Shown here: piece by piece, positions 1 through 5,794 of the stretch | Layout: every line of letters begins with the position of its first letter | How positions within the stretch are numbered: position 1 is the stretch's first letter | Assembly: GCA_900318685.1 (NCBI GenBank) | Contig: ONLL01000041.1 | Location: 1-35,300 of the forward strand | Direction: 5' to 3' | Source: an uncultured Prevotellaceae bacterium | GTDB lineage: Bacteria > Bacteroidota > Bacteroidia > Bacteroidales > Bacteroidaceae | DNA length: 35,300 bases | Program-made: the position numbers and the translations under genes | Notes under the pieces: model-generated | Told to the model about the DNA's origin: nothing | Databases searched by the model: none | Seen by the model: the letters and a program-made list of their open reading frames with translations, nothing else

Positions 1-81
1 AGGTACTACATCCGTGAGGGGCAAATCATACGCAACGTGCGTAGAAGCATGCAACGATACGATAAAGTGAATAATCTTTAG
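1..81 (+). CDS. C-terminal end of an unidentified protein (5' end outside window)
   Basis: An open frame runs from the first base to a TAG at 79-81 and encodes 26 residues, basic in character (RYYIREGQIIRN followed by VRRSMQRYDKVNNL). It is too short to assign to a family. Its stop lies just before a structured non-coding block, so it looks like the end of a real gene rather than a chance frame, but codon content alone cannot prove this. Confidence 0.35.
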   Translation, partial: RYYIREGQIIRNVRRSMQRYDKVNNL

Positions 82-111
82 CAATGATATAACATTTGGC
101 ATTAGTATGGG

Positions 112-236
112 ATAATGACCGCAACGCGGTCACCGCATAATAACCGGTGGTACTCGCCCCAGCGAGCACCCCCGGATAGTATATGTACTAGGACTGTCGA
201 CCCTAACGGGGTCGCCCATGCAAGGCGATGGGGCAC
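112..236. ncRNA. Structured non-coding block, four consecutive hairpins
   Basis: Four perfect or near-perfect hairpins follow one another: TGACCGC-AAC-GCGGTCA (116-132); GGT.CTCGC pairing with GCGAG.ACC (149-170); CGACCC-N5-GGGTCG (198-214); and CCCAT-N8-ATGGG (215-232). All are strand-symmetric, so the transcribed strand is not decided. Short frames on both strands here have no protein-like character. This could be a small RNA, a structured leader or a folded recombination site; I do not recognise an Rfam family with certainty. A loose TA-N3-TTTG box (TAACATTTG, near 90-98) could drive plus-strand transcription. Confidence 0.45.
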
Positions 237-328
237 ATTGAACCCTAAATCTACACAACATCTAACAGAAATCTTATTCATTCTCATATTTGTGTCAGAT
301 TTATGGAGGATTTAAGGTTCTTCCGAGC

Positions 329-538
329 CTACGGCTCTCCCAGATACTCCACGATCAGGCGGACGGCCTGTGCGGAGAAGAACTTGGCATGGGTCGACTG
401 GTGACACCCCGCAAGAGCCTTTCTGAGCTCTTCGCAACGGCGGATCCAGCCGTTCAGGCGGTTCAGCGCCACATGTGGGCTGGCATCAGGGAAATAGAGC
501 ATCGCCAGCTCCGATTTTGCATAGCTTCTTATAATCAT
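329..538 (-). CDS. DUF4248 family small protein
   Basis: A 69-residue protein whose core (KSELAMLYFPDASPHVAL, then a WI pair and a long helix) matches the Bacteroidales DUF4248 family as I know it: small proteins of unknown function in mobile or prophage-like clusters beside VapE/primase genes and HU-like proteins. The predicted fold is helical and could be a DNA-binding HTH, but that is inference. Length is normal for the family. It lies downstream of the VapE gene on the same strand, separated by 173 bp that carry a hairpin and tandem 22-bp repeats starting 35 bp before the ATG. A second, shorter copy with the same upstream region is at 34508-34654. Confidence 0.8.
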   Translation of the reverse strand: MIIRSYAKSELAMLYFPDASPHVALNRLNGWIRRCEELRKALAGCHQSTHAKFFSAQAVRLIVEYLGEP

Positions 539-545
539 AGTCTTT

Positions 546-622
546 CCTGTTTGTAATGATATGGTTTTTACATGCTAACTACTATACTTTCCAGTGCTAA
601 CTACTATACTTTCCAGTGCTAA
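546..622 (-). promoter_or_regulatory. Upstream region of DUF4248 gene with tandem 22-bp iterons
   Basis: Two exact 22-bp direct repeats lie at 573-594 and 595-616 (unit begins TGCTAACTACTATAC and ends TTTCCAG), followed by a partial third TGCTAA at 617-622. The first unit starts 35 bp upstream of the DUF4248 start codon. A region including TCCTGTTTGTAATGATATGG at 546-565 and the repeats is shared, with the same 35-bp spacing, with the second DUF4248 gene (34661-34732). A 22-bp period is two helical turns, so a protein could bind repeatedly on one face. No TAnnTTTG box is seen inside. Confidence 0.65.
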
Positions 623-638
623 TCTATATAAATACAGA

Positions 639-738
639 TTACAGATGATACACTTATATTTCAGGAAAATTCCGCGCGTACGTGCAGGCGCGCAGGTACG
701 CACGGCCTTTTTCAGAAAACATCTGTATCATCTGTATG
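639..738. terminator. Nested foldback, probable terminator of the VapE gene
   Basis: An outer 12-bp perfect inverted repeat (ACAGATGATACA near 638-650 and TGTATCATCTGT near 725-737) encloses an inner stem, CCGCGCGTACGTGC with GCAGGTACGCACGG (12 of 14 paired, 6-nt loop, about 672-705), followed on the minus strand by a TTTT stretch. It starts within the last codons of the VapE gene and continues past its stop, the expected place for an intrinsic terminator. The outer arms are unusual for a plain terminator. Confidence 0.5.
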
Positions 739-2115
739 TGTATCGACGTCGCCGCTCTCGCTGGAGGCACCGGGCGAGACCGCCATCTGCGCACGCAGCG
801 ACCGCATCTCCTCAGCACTGCGGCGCACGACGACATAGCCCCGCACGTTGTGCGAAGTGCGACGCTCAAAGCCCTGCTCCACGAAGGCACGGCCCAGCAC
901 CACCGTCGACAGCTTCTGCGTGATGCCCGCACCCACGATCTGCAGCGCCAGCGAGACCGGCATGAACTCGCCAGGCTCCAGGCCCACAGGACGCCGGAAG
1001 TACTGCTGCACCAGCTCGCTCTCCAGACGCGGCGTCTCGAAGGCCGCGTTGTGCGCCGCCAGCTGCTGGATCTCATCGCGCGAGAACCAGTAGCGGAAGC
1101 CCTGGCGGTACAGCGCGTAGGCCTGCGCATAGATGCCCGCGTAGTCGAAGGGATGCTCGCGCGGCGACTCTATCGACTCCACCTCGAACGGCAGCCAGCG
1201 GCGGTTGCCCGTAGGGTCGGAGAGGAACTGCACGCTGTTGCCCGTGCCGCAGAACGACGCCACGTGCTTGCGGTGCTCAGGATAGTGCGCGTAGGGCGCA
1301 CGCTCGTCGATGGAGCCCATCGTCACCGCCGCCTTCAGCTGGTTCAGCTCCGAGGGACGCATCGTGTCCAGCTCCTCGCAGCACACCAGGCCGTACTGCG
1401 CCAGCGTCAGCAGGTCGTCACGCCCCATGCGGTTGGCGTTCGTCTTCGTGTAGAAATAGCGCGAGAGCTCAGGCGGCAGCAGGTAGCTGAACCACGTCGT
1501 CTTGTACGAGCCCTGCTCGCCTATGAGCACCAGGATGACGTTGTTCACCACCGCCGGGTCCACCCATCCCGCCACCATGCCCACCAGCCATTTCTTCAGG
1601 TACTGCGCAAAGCGGTACTGCTCCTCCACGTCACCCTTCACCGACACGCTGACCGACATCGCCAGGATATGGTCGCCGCCGTCCCAGGGAGGCAGGTGCT
1701 CCAGGTAGTAGCGGAAAGGATGGAAATCGGGCACGAAGTCCGACTCCATCACACGCCGCATGTCCTCCGCCCTCACCACCTTCTCCTTCGACATCTCTGC
1801 CCACAGCGAGTTCACGATGCGGTCGGAGATGGGAGCCCACTGGCCCCCTCCCGACCTCCCCCAACTGGGGGAGGAGCCGTCCTGCGACAAGTCATCCCCC
1901 CAGTTGGGGGGAACGAGGGGGGCTTTGCATTCCACGCGCCCCGTGATCACGTTATGCCGGAGGAACATCCTGTCGGCGATGAACATCTTGATGTCCTCCA
2001 CCGTAGCAGTATAATCCTTCCAGTTAGGCTTGCGCTCCCGGGGCTCACCGTCCTTCTTTGTGGCGGCGCCTTTCTTCCTACGCTTCTCAGGTTTCTTTCC
2101 CTCTTCCATCGTCAT
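712..2115 (-). CDS. VapE-type primase-helicase (virulence-associated E domain)
   Basis: The 467-residue protein has the VapE core: Walker A GEQGSYKTT at about 199-207, an acidic CCEELD motif at about 245-250, a KTNANRMGRDDL stretch between them, and the typical GTGNSVQFLSDPTGNRRW segment. VapE proteins are SF3-like helicase ATPases found in phages, PLEs and Bacteroidales elements, usually with a primase domain; no primase domain is present here, so it may act with a separate subunit. I chose ATG 2115 because a TATCTTTGC promoter box at 2143-2135 lies inside the longer open frame that starts at 2178. Residues of about 66-95 are encoded by an inserted C/G-rich palindromic repeat (1843-1924), in a linker before the ATPase core, so function may be kept. 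Confidence 0.85.
   Translation of the reverse strand: MTMEEGKKPEKRRKKGAATKKDGEPRERKPNWKDYTATVEDIKMFIADRMFLRHNVITGRVECKAPLVPPNWGDDLSQDGSSPSWGRSGGGQWAPISDRIVNSLWAEMSKEKVVRAEDMRRVMESDFVPDFHPFRYYLEHLPPWDGGDHILAMSVSVSVKGDVEEQYRFAQYLKKWLVGMVAGWVDPAVVNNVILVLIGEQGSYKTTWFSYLLPPELSRYFYTKTNANRMGRDDLLTLAQYGLVCCEELDTMRPSELNQLKAAVTMGSIDERAPYAHYPEHRKHVASFCGTGNSVQFLSDPTGNRRWLPFEVESIESPREHPFDYAGIYAQAYALYRQGFRYWFSRDEIQQLAAHNAAFETPRLESELVQQYFRRPVGLEPGEFMPVSLALQIVGAGITQKLSTVVLGRAFVEQGFERRTSHNVRGYVVVRRSAEEMRSLRAQMAVSPGASSESGDVDTHTDDTDVF
1843..1924. repeat. C/G-rich palindromic (REP-like) repeat inside the VapE gene
   Basis: The block is an imperfect compound palindrome: an outer GCCCCCTC arm and a GAGGGGGGCT arm enclose two CCCCCAACTGGGGG-type hairpins. 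It reads through in frame as PPNWGDDLSQ...SPSWGRSGGG, low-complexity residues unlike VapE proteins. Similar blocks occur at 4170-4244, 22715-22747, 22819-22848 and 35174-35213. Confidence 0.75.
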
Positions 2116-2134
2116 GATAGTTATTTTTACGGAT

Positions 2135-2143
2135 GCAAAGATA
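2135..2143 (-). promoter_or_regulatory. Promoter -7 box of the VapE gene
   Basis: TATCTTTGC on the minus strand matches the Bacteroidetes sigma-ABfr -7 consensus TAnnTTTG. It is 20 bp before ATG 2115, and it rules out the longer open frame starting at 2178. Confidence 0.6.
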
Positions 2144-2271
2144 CAAAATACATCTCCATTTTCTATGCATATAGCCATCAGCGAAGTATACCATTGGTAC
2201 TATTTTCAGCCAATAGACAGCGAAATATAAAAAAAACACAAGGATTTCGCTGGTTATTGACAGAAATTGAC

Positions 2272-2279
2272 TACCTTTG
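2272..2279 (+). promoter_or_regulatory. Promoter -7 box of the ATPase_2/DUF234 gene
   Basis: TACCTTTG matches TAnnTTTG, about 47 bp before the ATG at 2326. It points away from the VapE promoter, so the two genes are divergently transcribed. Confidence 0.55.
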
Positions 2280-2325
2280 CAACTGACTTTCCGTTACGAC
2301 GAAAGCAAAACAATAACAATACCGC

Positions 2326-3744
2326 ATGATGACAGGAAGAGAAGAGGAACAGAGCAGGCTACGGAAAGCCTACGAGTCGGAGCACTCAGAGTTTGTCGTG
2401 GTCTATGGCCGGCGACGAGTAGGAAAGACATTTCTCGTCAGGGAGTCGTTCAACTACAAGTTTACGTTCCAGCACACAGGGCTGGCCGGGAAGAGCACGC
2501 GCCAGCAGCTGCACAGTTTCCAGCTGTCGCTGCGCAGCCAAGGCTTTGGGCGGGCACCGCTGCCTGCCAACTGGCTGGAGGCCTTCGACATGCTGGCAGG
2601 ACTGGTAAGCCTGTCGAGGGCGAAGAAGAAAGTGGTGTTCATCGACGAGATGCCCTGGATGGACGCTCCCAAGTCCAGCTTCCTGCCGGCACTGGAGCAG
2701 TTTTGGAACGGCTTTGCCTCAGCCCGGAAGGACGTGCTGCTCATAGTCTGCGGATCAGCCACCTCATGGATCACCAGGAAGCTGCTGAGGAACAGGCAAG
2801 GACTGCACAACCGTGTGACCTGCCGCATACACCTGCAGCCGTTCACGCTCCACGAGTGCGAATGCTATGCCAGGCTGCAGCGACTGGGCATGAGCCGGCG
2901 CCAGCTGATGGAAGGATACATGGTGCTGGGCGGCATACCCTACTACTGGTCATTGCTCGACCGCGAGAAGAGCCTGGCGCTGAACATCGACCGCCTGTTC
3001 TTCTCCAGAGGCGGAGAGTTGCGGGGGGAGTATGCCGAGCTCTATGCCTCCCTCTTCCACCATCCGGAGAAATACCTGGCCGTCATCGAGGCGCTGGGCA
3101 GAAGGAAGGCGGGACTGAGCCGGGCAGAGATCGTCAGGGAGAGCGGACTGCCGGAGAACGGCAAGCTGACAGAGGTGCTTGACGACCTGGAGAGCTGCGG
3201 CTTCATCCGTAAGTACGGCCATATCGGGATGAAGGCCAAAAACGCCCTGTTCCAGCTTACCGACTGCTACACCTTGTTCTATTTCCAGTTCATCGACGGC
3301 AATACCGTCAACGACGAGCACTTCTGGAGCAAGAGCATCGACACGGGAGCATACAACAGCTGGTGCGGCCTGGCCTTCGAACGGGTGTGCCTGCTGCACA
3401 GCCGCCAGATAAAGACCCGGCTGGGCGTAGCGGGCGTCATCAGCAGCGAATATGCCTGGTGGGCTGCCGGCGAGGACGGCAAGCGAGGGGCGCAGGCTGA
3501 CTTGCTGATAGACCGCAGCGACGGCGTCATCAACCTCTGCGAGATGAAATTCACCAAGACGCCCTACAAGATAAGCGCCGCTGACGATGCGGCCATGCGC
3601 AACAGGCAGGCGTGCTTTGTCGAGGACACCCGCACCAGGAAAGCCGTTCACCTGACCCTTGTCAGCGCGCAGGGAGTAGAACGCAACGCCTATTCCGACG
3701 AAGTACAGGCAATCATCGTCGGCGATGACCTCTTCACGGAATAG
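2326..3744 (+). CDS. ATPase_2 (archaeal-type AAA) with C-terminal DUF234 domain
   Basis: A 472-residue P-loop ATPase: Walker A GRRRVGKT (28-35), Walker B KVVFIDEMPW (102-111), a sensor-like VCGSATSW (141-148), then a winged-helix segment (about 255-300) and a C-terminal domain with D392, E406 and K408 in ADLLIDRSDG / LCEMKF. That pattern resembles a PD-(D/E)XK nuclease core. The family (PF01637 plus PF03008) is common in archaea and Bacteroidales, often strain-variable; its cellular role is not established, and defence or toxin-antitoxin roles are only suggestions. Full length and intact. It converges on the next gene with only 10 bp between stops. Confidence 0.88.
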   Translation: MMTGREEEQSRLRKAYESEHSEFVVVYGRRRVGKTFLVRESFNYKFTFQHTGLAGKSTRQQLHSFQLSLRSQGFGRAPLPANWLEAFDMLAGLVSLSRAKKKVVFIDEMPWMDAPKSSFLPALEQFWNGFASARKDVLLIVCGSATSWITRKLLRNRQGLHNRVTCRIHLQPFTLHECECYARLQRLGMSRRQLMEGYMVLGGIPYYWSLLDREKSLALNIDRLFFSRGGELRGEYAELYASLFHHPEKYLAVIEALGRRKAGLSRAEIVRESGLPENGKLTEVLDDLESCGFIRKYGHIGMKAKNALFQLTDCYTLFYFQFIDGNTVNDEHFWSKSIDTGAYNSWCGLAFERVCLLHSRQIKTRLGVAGVISSEYAWWAAGEDGKRGAQADLLIDRSDGVINLCEMKFTKTPYKISAADDAAMRNRQACFVEDTRTRKAVHLTLVSAQGVERNAYSDEVQAIIVGDDLFTE

Positions 3745-3754
3745 GCACCGGTCG

Positions 3755-4492
3755 TCATCGACTCTCACTCCGGTAAAGCTTCAACTGCTGATAAAGCGTG
3801 GAGTAGCTGCGACTGAGGTTGGAGTGTCCGGCAAGGTATCTGGCCAGACAGCTCAGCGAGTTGTTCAGGGCACCCATGTGATCCAGTTCGCACAGGTCGC
3901 GATACACCTTGTTTGCATAGATACGGTCTTTGTCAAATTCGAACCAGGTCATCAGGAGCGCGTCCGTTTCCGGGGCATTACTCTTGAGATAAGGCCTCCA
4001 CGACTCTATCCGCTTCCTGAGTTCCTCATGATGGTTCTTGCGGAACAGTGCCGACAGCGGAGTGTCTGCGCCGAAGGGCAGCTCCCCACCCCTCTTTTGC
4101 CGCAGGCACCCCCCCTCGCCCTGCCGCGCTTTCTCCCACGGCAGACCCCTCGTCTTTTCAAAGCTGTCTACTCCCCTCTCCCCCAAAGTTCCCCTCGCCA
4201 GTTGGAGAGGGGTTAGGGGTGAGGCTGGGGTCGGGGGTGAGGCTTTCCAATTTATCTGCGTATCTATATGCTGGCTTCCCTTCTCATAGATGTTGATCTG
4301 AACGCTTTTCTCCCTTTCAAATTTCTCATTATTCTCTTCTTCAATTTTCTCCTTTTTTAATTTTATAATATTTAAATTTTCCCAACCGTGCAGCCGTTCC
4401 AGCAGCTCGTTCAGTTTCTTCAGGACTTCTGCAGGCAGCTGGTCATCTGGTTCGCCCAGGTTATCATGATTGTCTTCGTTTCTCTTCTTCAT
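3755..4492 (-). CDS. Unrecognised accessory protein with inserted repeat residues
   Basis: A 245-residue protein. The N-terminal third is highly charged (MKKRNEDNHDN, then a KLKKEKIEEENNEKFEREK stretch that could be a coiled coil). The middle (about 85-140: SPPTPASPLTPLQLARG and so on) is encoded by C/G-rich palindromic repeats, and the C-terminal third (WFEFDKDRIYANKVYRDLCE ... LARYLAGHSNLSRSYSTLYQ) looks like a real helical domain. That end is faintly reminiscent of the C-terminus of RteC-type regulators of Bacteroides elements, which is weak. I chose ATG 4492; a longer open frame starts at 4567 but runs into the structured leader. A promoter (TAACTTTG at 4674-4667, TTTG 20 bp upstream) predicts a 165-nt leader. 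Confidence 0.6.
   Translation of the reverse strand: MKKRNEDNHDNLGEPDDQLPAEVLKKLNELLERLHGWENLNIIKLKKEKIEEENNEKFEREKSVQINIYEKGSQHIDTQINWKASPPTPASPLTPLQLARGTLGERGVDSFEKTRGLPWEKARQGEGGCLRQKRGGELPFGADTPLSALFRKNHHEELRKRIESWRPYLKSNAPETDALLMTWFEFDKDRIYANKVYRDLCELDHMGALNNSLSCLARYLAGHSNLSRSYSTLYQQLKLYRSESR
4080..4244. repeat. C/G-rich palindromic repeat block inside the gene at 3755-4492
   Basis: C-rich runs (CACCCCCCCTCGCCCTGC, CTCCCCTCTCCCCC, CCCCTCGCCAGTTGG) are followed by complementary G-rich runs (GAGAGGGGTTAGGGGTGAGG, GGTCGGGGGTGAGGC). The clearest unit is 4170-4244. It reads in frame as proline/glycine-rich residues and is related in sequence to the blocks near 22.7-22.85 kb and 35.2 kb. Confidence 0.65.
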
Positions 4493-4554
4493 ATTGATAC
4501 GAATTTGACGGTTTGACAAAATATGATTTTGGAGAAAAAGGAAGACGTGGACTT

Positions 4555-4675
4555 GTAACTTTGGCATACACCAGCCCTATCGGGTTTAGCAGGACCCACG
4601 TACAGATGTTATGCCAAAAGCCCACGCTTCCATTATGGCATGCGTGAGCCGACATGACTCGGGCGACAAAGTTAC
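4555..4675. ncRNA. 121-bp structured unit bounded by inverted GTAACTTTG
   Basis: GTAACTTTG at 4555-4563 and its complement CAAAGTTAC at 4667-4675 bound the unit, and each contains a TAACTTTG box pointing inward. Inside, TTTGGCATA (4560-4568) pairs perfectly with TATGCCAAA (4610-4618) around a small CCCTATCGGG hairpin, and CACGC (4623-4627) pairs with GCGTG (4642-4646). On the minus strand it would form the leader of the gene starting at 4492. It may be a structured RNA or a MITE-like insertion carrying promoters. No frame here looks like a protein. Confidence 0.45.
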
Positions 4676-4698
4676 TCCATTTCTTTGAAACACCCAAA
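4667..4698 (-). promoter_or_regulatory. Promoter for the gene at 3755-4492
   Basis: On the minus strand TTTG, 20 bp and TAACTTTG reproduce the Bacteroidetes -33/-7 arrangement closely. The start codon is about 175 bp downstream, beyond the structured unit. The stretch 4700-4854 upstream of it shows nothing else I can name. Confidence 0.55.
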
Positions 4699-4854
4699 TT
4701 TTCTGTCATTATTTTATGGTCCCATAGCTGTTTTCCTCGTTATTGGTTCATCATTTAATCAATTCACAACCCTATGCTAAAGCCCAGCGTCAACAACAGG
4801 TAGCGCATCTTGTCGCGGTGGCATCCGTCAAAATAGCCAGTCCAACTCATTCAC

Positions 4855-5217
4855 CTACAGACGAAAGTACGCCCAAGCCGCAACAAGGATTAGTACTAGC
4901 CACACTCCTCCTGCCAAATAAACACGAAGAGCATATTCATCAGGGATATACTTCACCGTCAAGAAAAGGAAACTACTGCCAAGAACAACAAGCAAAAGCG
5001 TCACAAGCCTAAATATGTCTTTCGTACCAGTCGGCATGTTATTCTTTTCCCGTCCGTTGTGCTTGAGATCATATATAACATACAGCGAACCAGCAATCAG
5101 TCCAGCCAATATAATACCTATAGGAATAACATCAACCCCTAAAAGATGCAGTTCTCCTACTACAGCCAAGGTGCTCAGCCATAATGTTGCTAAAATGCAA
5201 AACACCTCTTTTTTCAT
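4855..5217 (-). CDS. Small four-helix membrane protein, unknown
   Basis: A 120-residue hydrophobic protein with four likely membrane segments: residues about 5-25, 30-50, 68-88 and 98-118, with a charged loop DLKHNGREKNNMPTGTKD between the second and third. The family is not recognised. It starts 16 bp after the stop of the 94-residue gene upstream on the same strand, so the two are probably co-transcribed. A small protein plus a four-helix membrane protein is an arrangement seen in peptide/immunity or transporter-helper pairs, but no motif here proves such a role. Confidence 0.6.
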   Translation of the reverse strand: MKKEVFCILATLWLSTLAVVGELHLLGVDVIPIGIILAGLIAGSLYVIYDLKHNGREKNNMPTGTKDIFRLVTLLLVVLGSSFLFLTVKYIPDEYALRVYLAGGVWLVLILVAAWAYFRL

Positions 5218-5233
5218 GCTTCACCGTTTTTGA

Positions 5234-5518
5234 TTATAACCATGACGTTGCCCAATTCCAAAGGCCGCTCCAGTTTATCTCTGATATTCCTTTCCAGACC
5301 GAAGCACCAGCAGAAACGGCAACAACATATTTCCATGAAACGGCTTTATCGAGTATCTTGGCGAATAAGTTGCCACAAGATGTTATCCCTGCCATTTCCA
5401 AATCTGCATTTACTATATTACTTATAGATATCGACTGTTGCATGTTAGGAATACTTTCAATCATCTCATCCCATAATTCATAAGAATTAGCTGCAACTGA
5501 GATCATTGATAATACCAT
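5234..5518 (-). CDS. 94-residue protein of unknown function
   Basis: I chose ATG 5518 (MVLSMISVAANSYELW); it is preceded by CAGGAA, and the longer open frame from 5581 reads into the arm of the foldback element at 5535-5754. The protein has an amphipathic N-terminal half (WDEMIESIPNMQQSISIS) and a small/aromatic-rich C-terminus (VVAVSAGASVWKGI, then WSGLWNWATSWL) that could associate with membranes. No signal peptide or double-glycine leader is evident. It is probably in one transcript with the four-helix membrane protein downstream. Family not recognised. Confidence 0.45.
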   Translation of the reverse strand: MVLSMISVAANSYELWDEMIESIPNMQQSISISNIVNADLEMAGITSCGNLFAKILDKAVSWKYVVAVSAGASVWKGISEINWSGLWNWATSWL

Positions 5519-5534
5519 TTCCTGCTGATGGTCT

Positions 5535-5754
5535 GCTCGGTCGGATTTCAAATCGATCGCTCTGAATATAAGCATTTGCAATGCGGCAACAATCCTTGTT
5601 CATATTCTGAGTCACTTATGGTCGTACAACAACATCTATCAGTCCTCTCTGCCCACAGTAATTGCGTGCAGAGCATATTGTTGCCATAGTCTATTTTGTT
5701 ACGCATTGCAAATGCTTATATTCGATGCGGTCGGATTTTAAAATCCGACCGAGC
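5535..5754. mobile_element. Foldback (MITE-like) element with about 50-bp inverted repeats
   Basis: The left arm (5535-5584) and right arm (5702-5754) are inverted copies: both carry GCTCGGTCGGATTT and GAATATAAGCATTTGCAATG in the same order. Nested inside, GGCAACAAT (5585-5593) pairs with ATTGTTGCC (5677-5685), and CTCTGC (5647-5652) with GCAGAG (5668-5673). The right arm also holds a 24-bp perfect palindrome (5728-5751) centred on TTTTAAAA. There is no open frame of note inside, as in non-autonomous elements. Target duplications are not clear. An invertible segment is an alternative, but no promoter box is evident between the arms. Confidence 0.55.
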
Positions 5755-5758
5755 GGAA

Positions 5759-5776
5759 AGGAGGCCGAAGCCTCCT
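5759..5776 (-). terminator. Intrinsic terminator after the beta-propeller gene
   Basis: A perfect 7-bp stem AGGAGGC/GCCTCCT with a TTCG-type tetraloop on the minus strand follows the stop of the gene ending at 5795 by about 20 bp and continues into TTTCC. It abuts the foldback element. Confidence 0.6.
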
Positions 5777-5794
5777 GTCTCATGATGGAGATGG

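Noticed and set aside
102-315. Short overlapping frames on both strands at the left edge
   Set aside because: Their sequence is dictated by perfect hairpins; no protein-like pattern is seen.
573-622. Possible CRISPR array
   Set aside because: The 22-bp units are directly adjacent without spacers and there are no cas genes.
682-2286. A 534-codon plus-strand open frame opposite the VapE gene
   Set aside because: Arg/His-rich composition with no domain; it is the antisense shadow of the GC-rich VapE gene, which has clear motifs and a promoter.
4464-4709. An 81-codon minus-strand frame across the structured leader
   Set aside because: It overlaps the start of the gene at 3755-4492 out of frame and consists mainly of the structured unit; similar frames in related genomes are probably spurious.
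5535-5754. Insertion sequence with transposase
   Set aside because: No open frame lies between the arms; only a non-autonomous element or palindrome fits.
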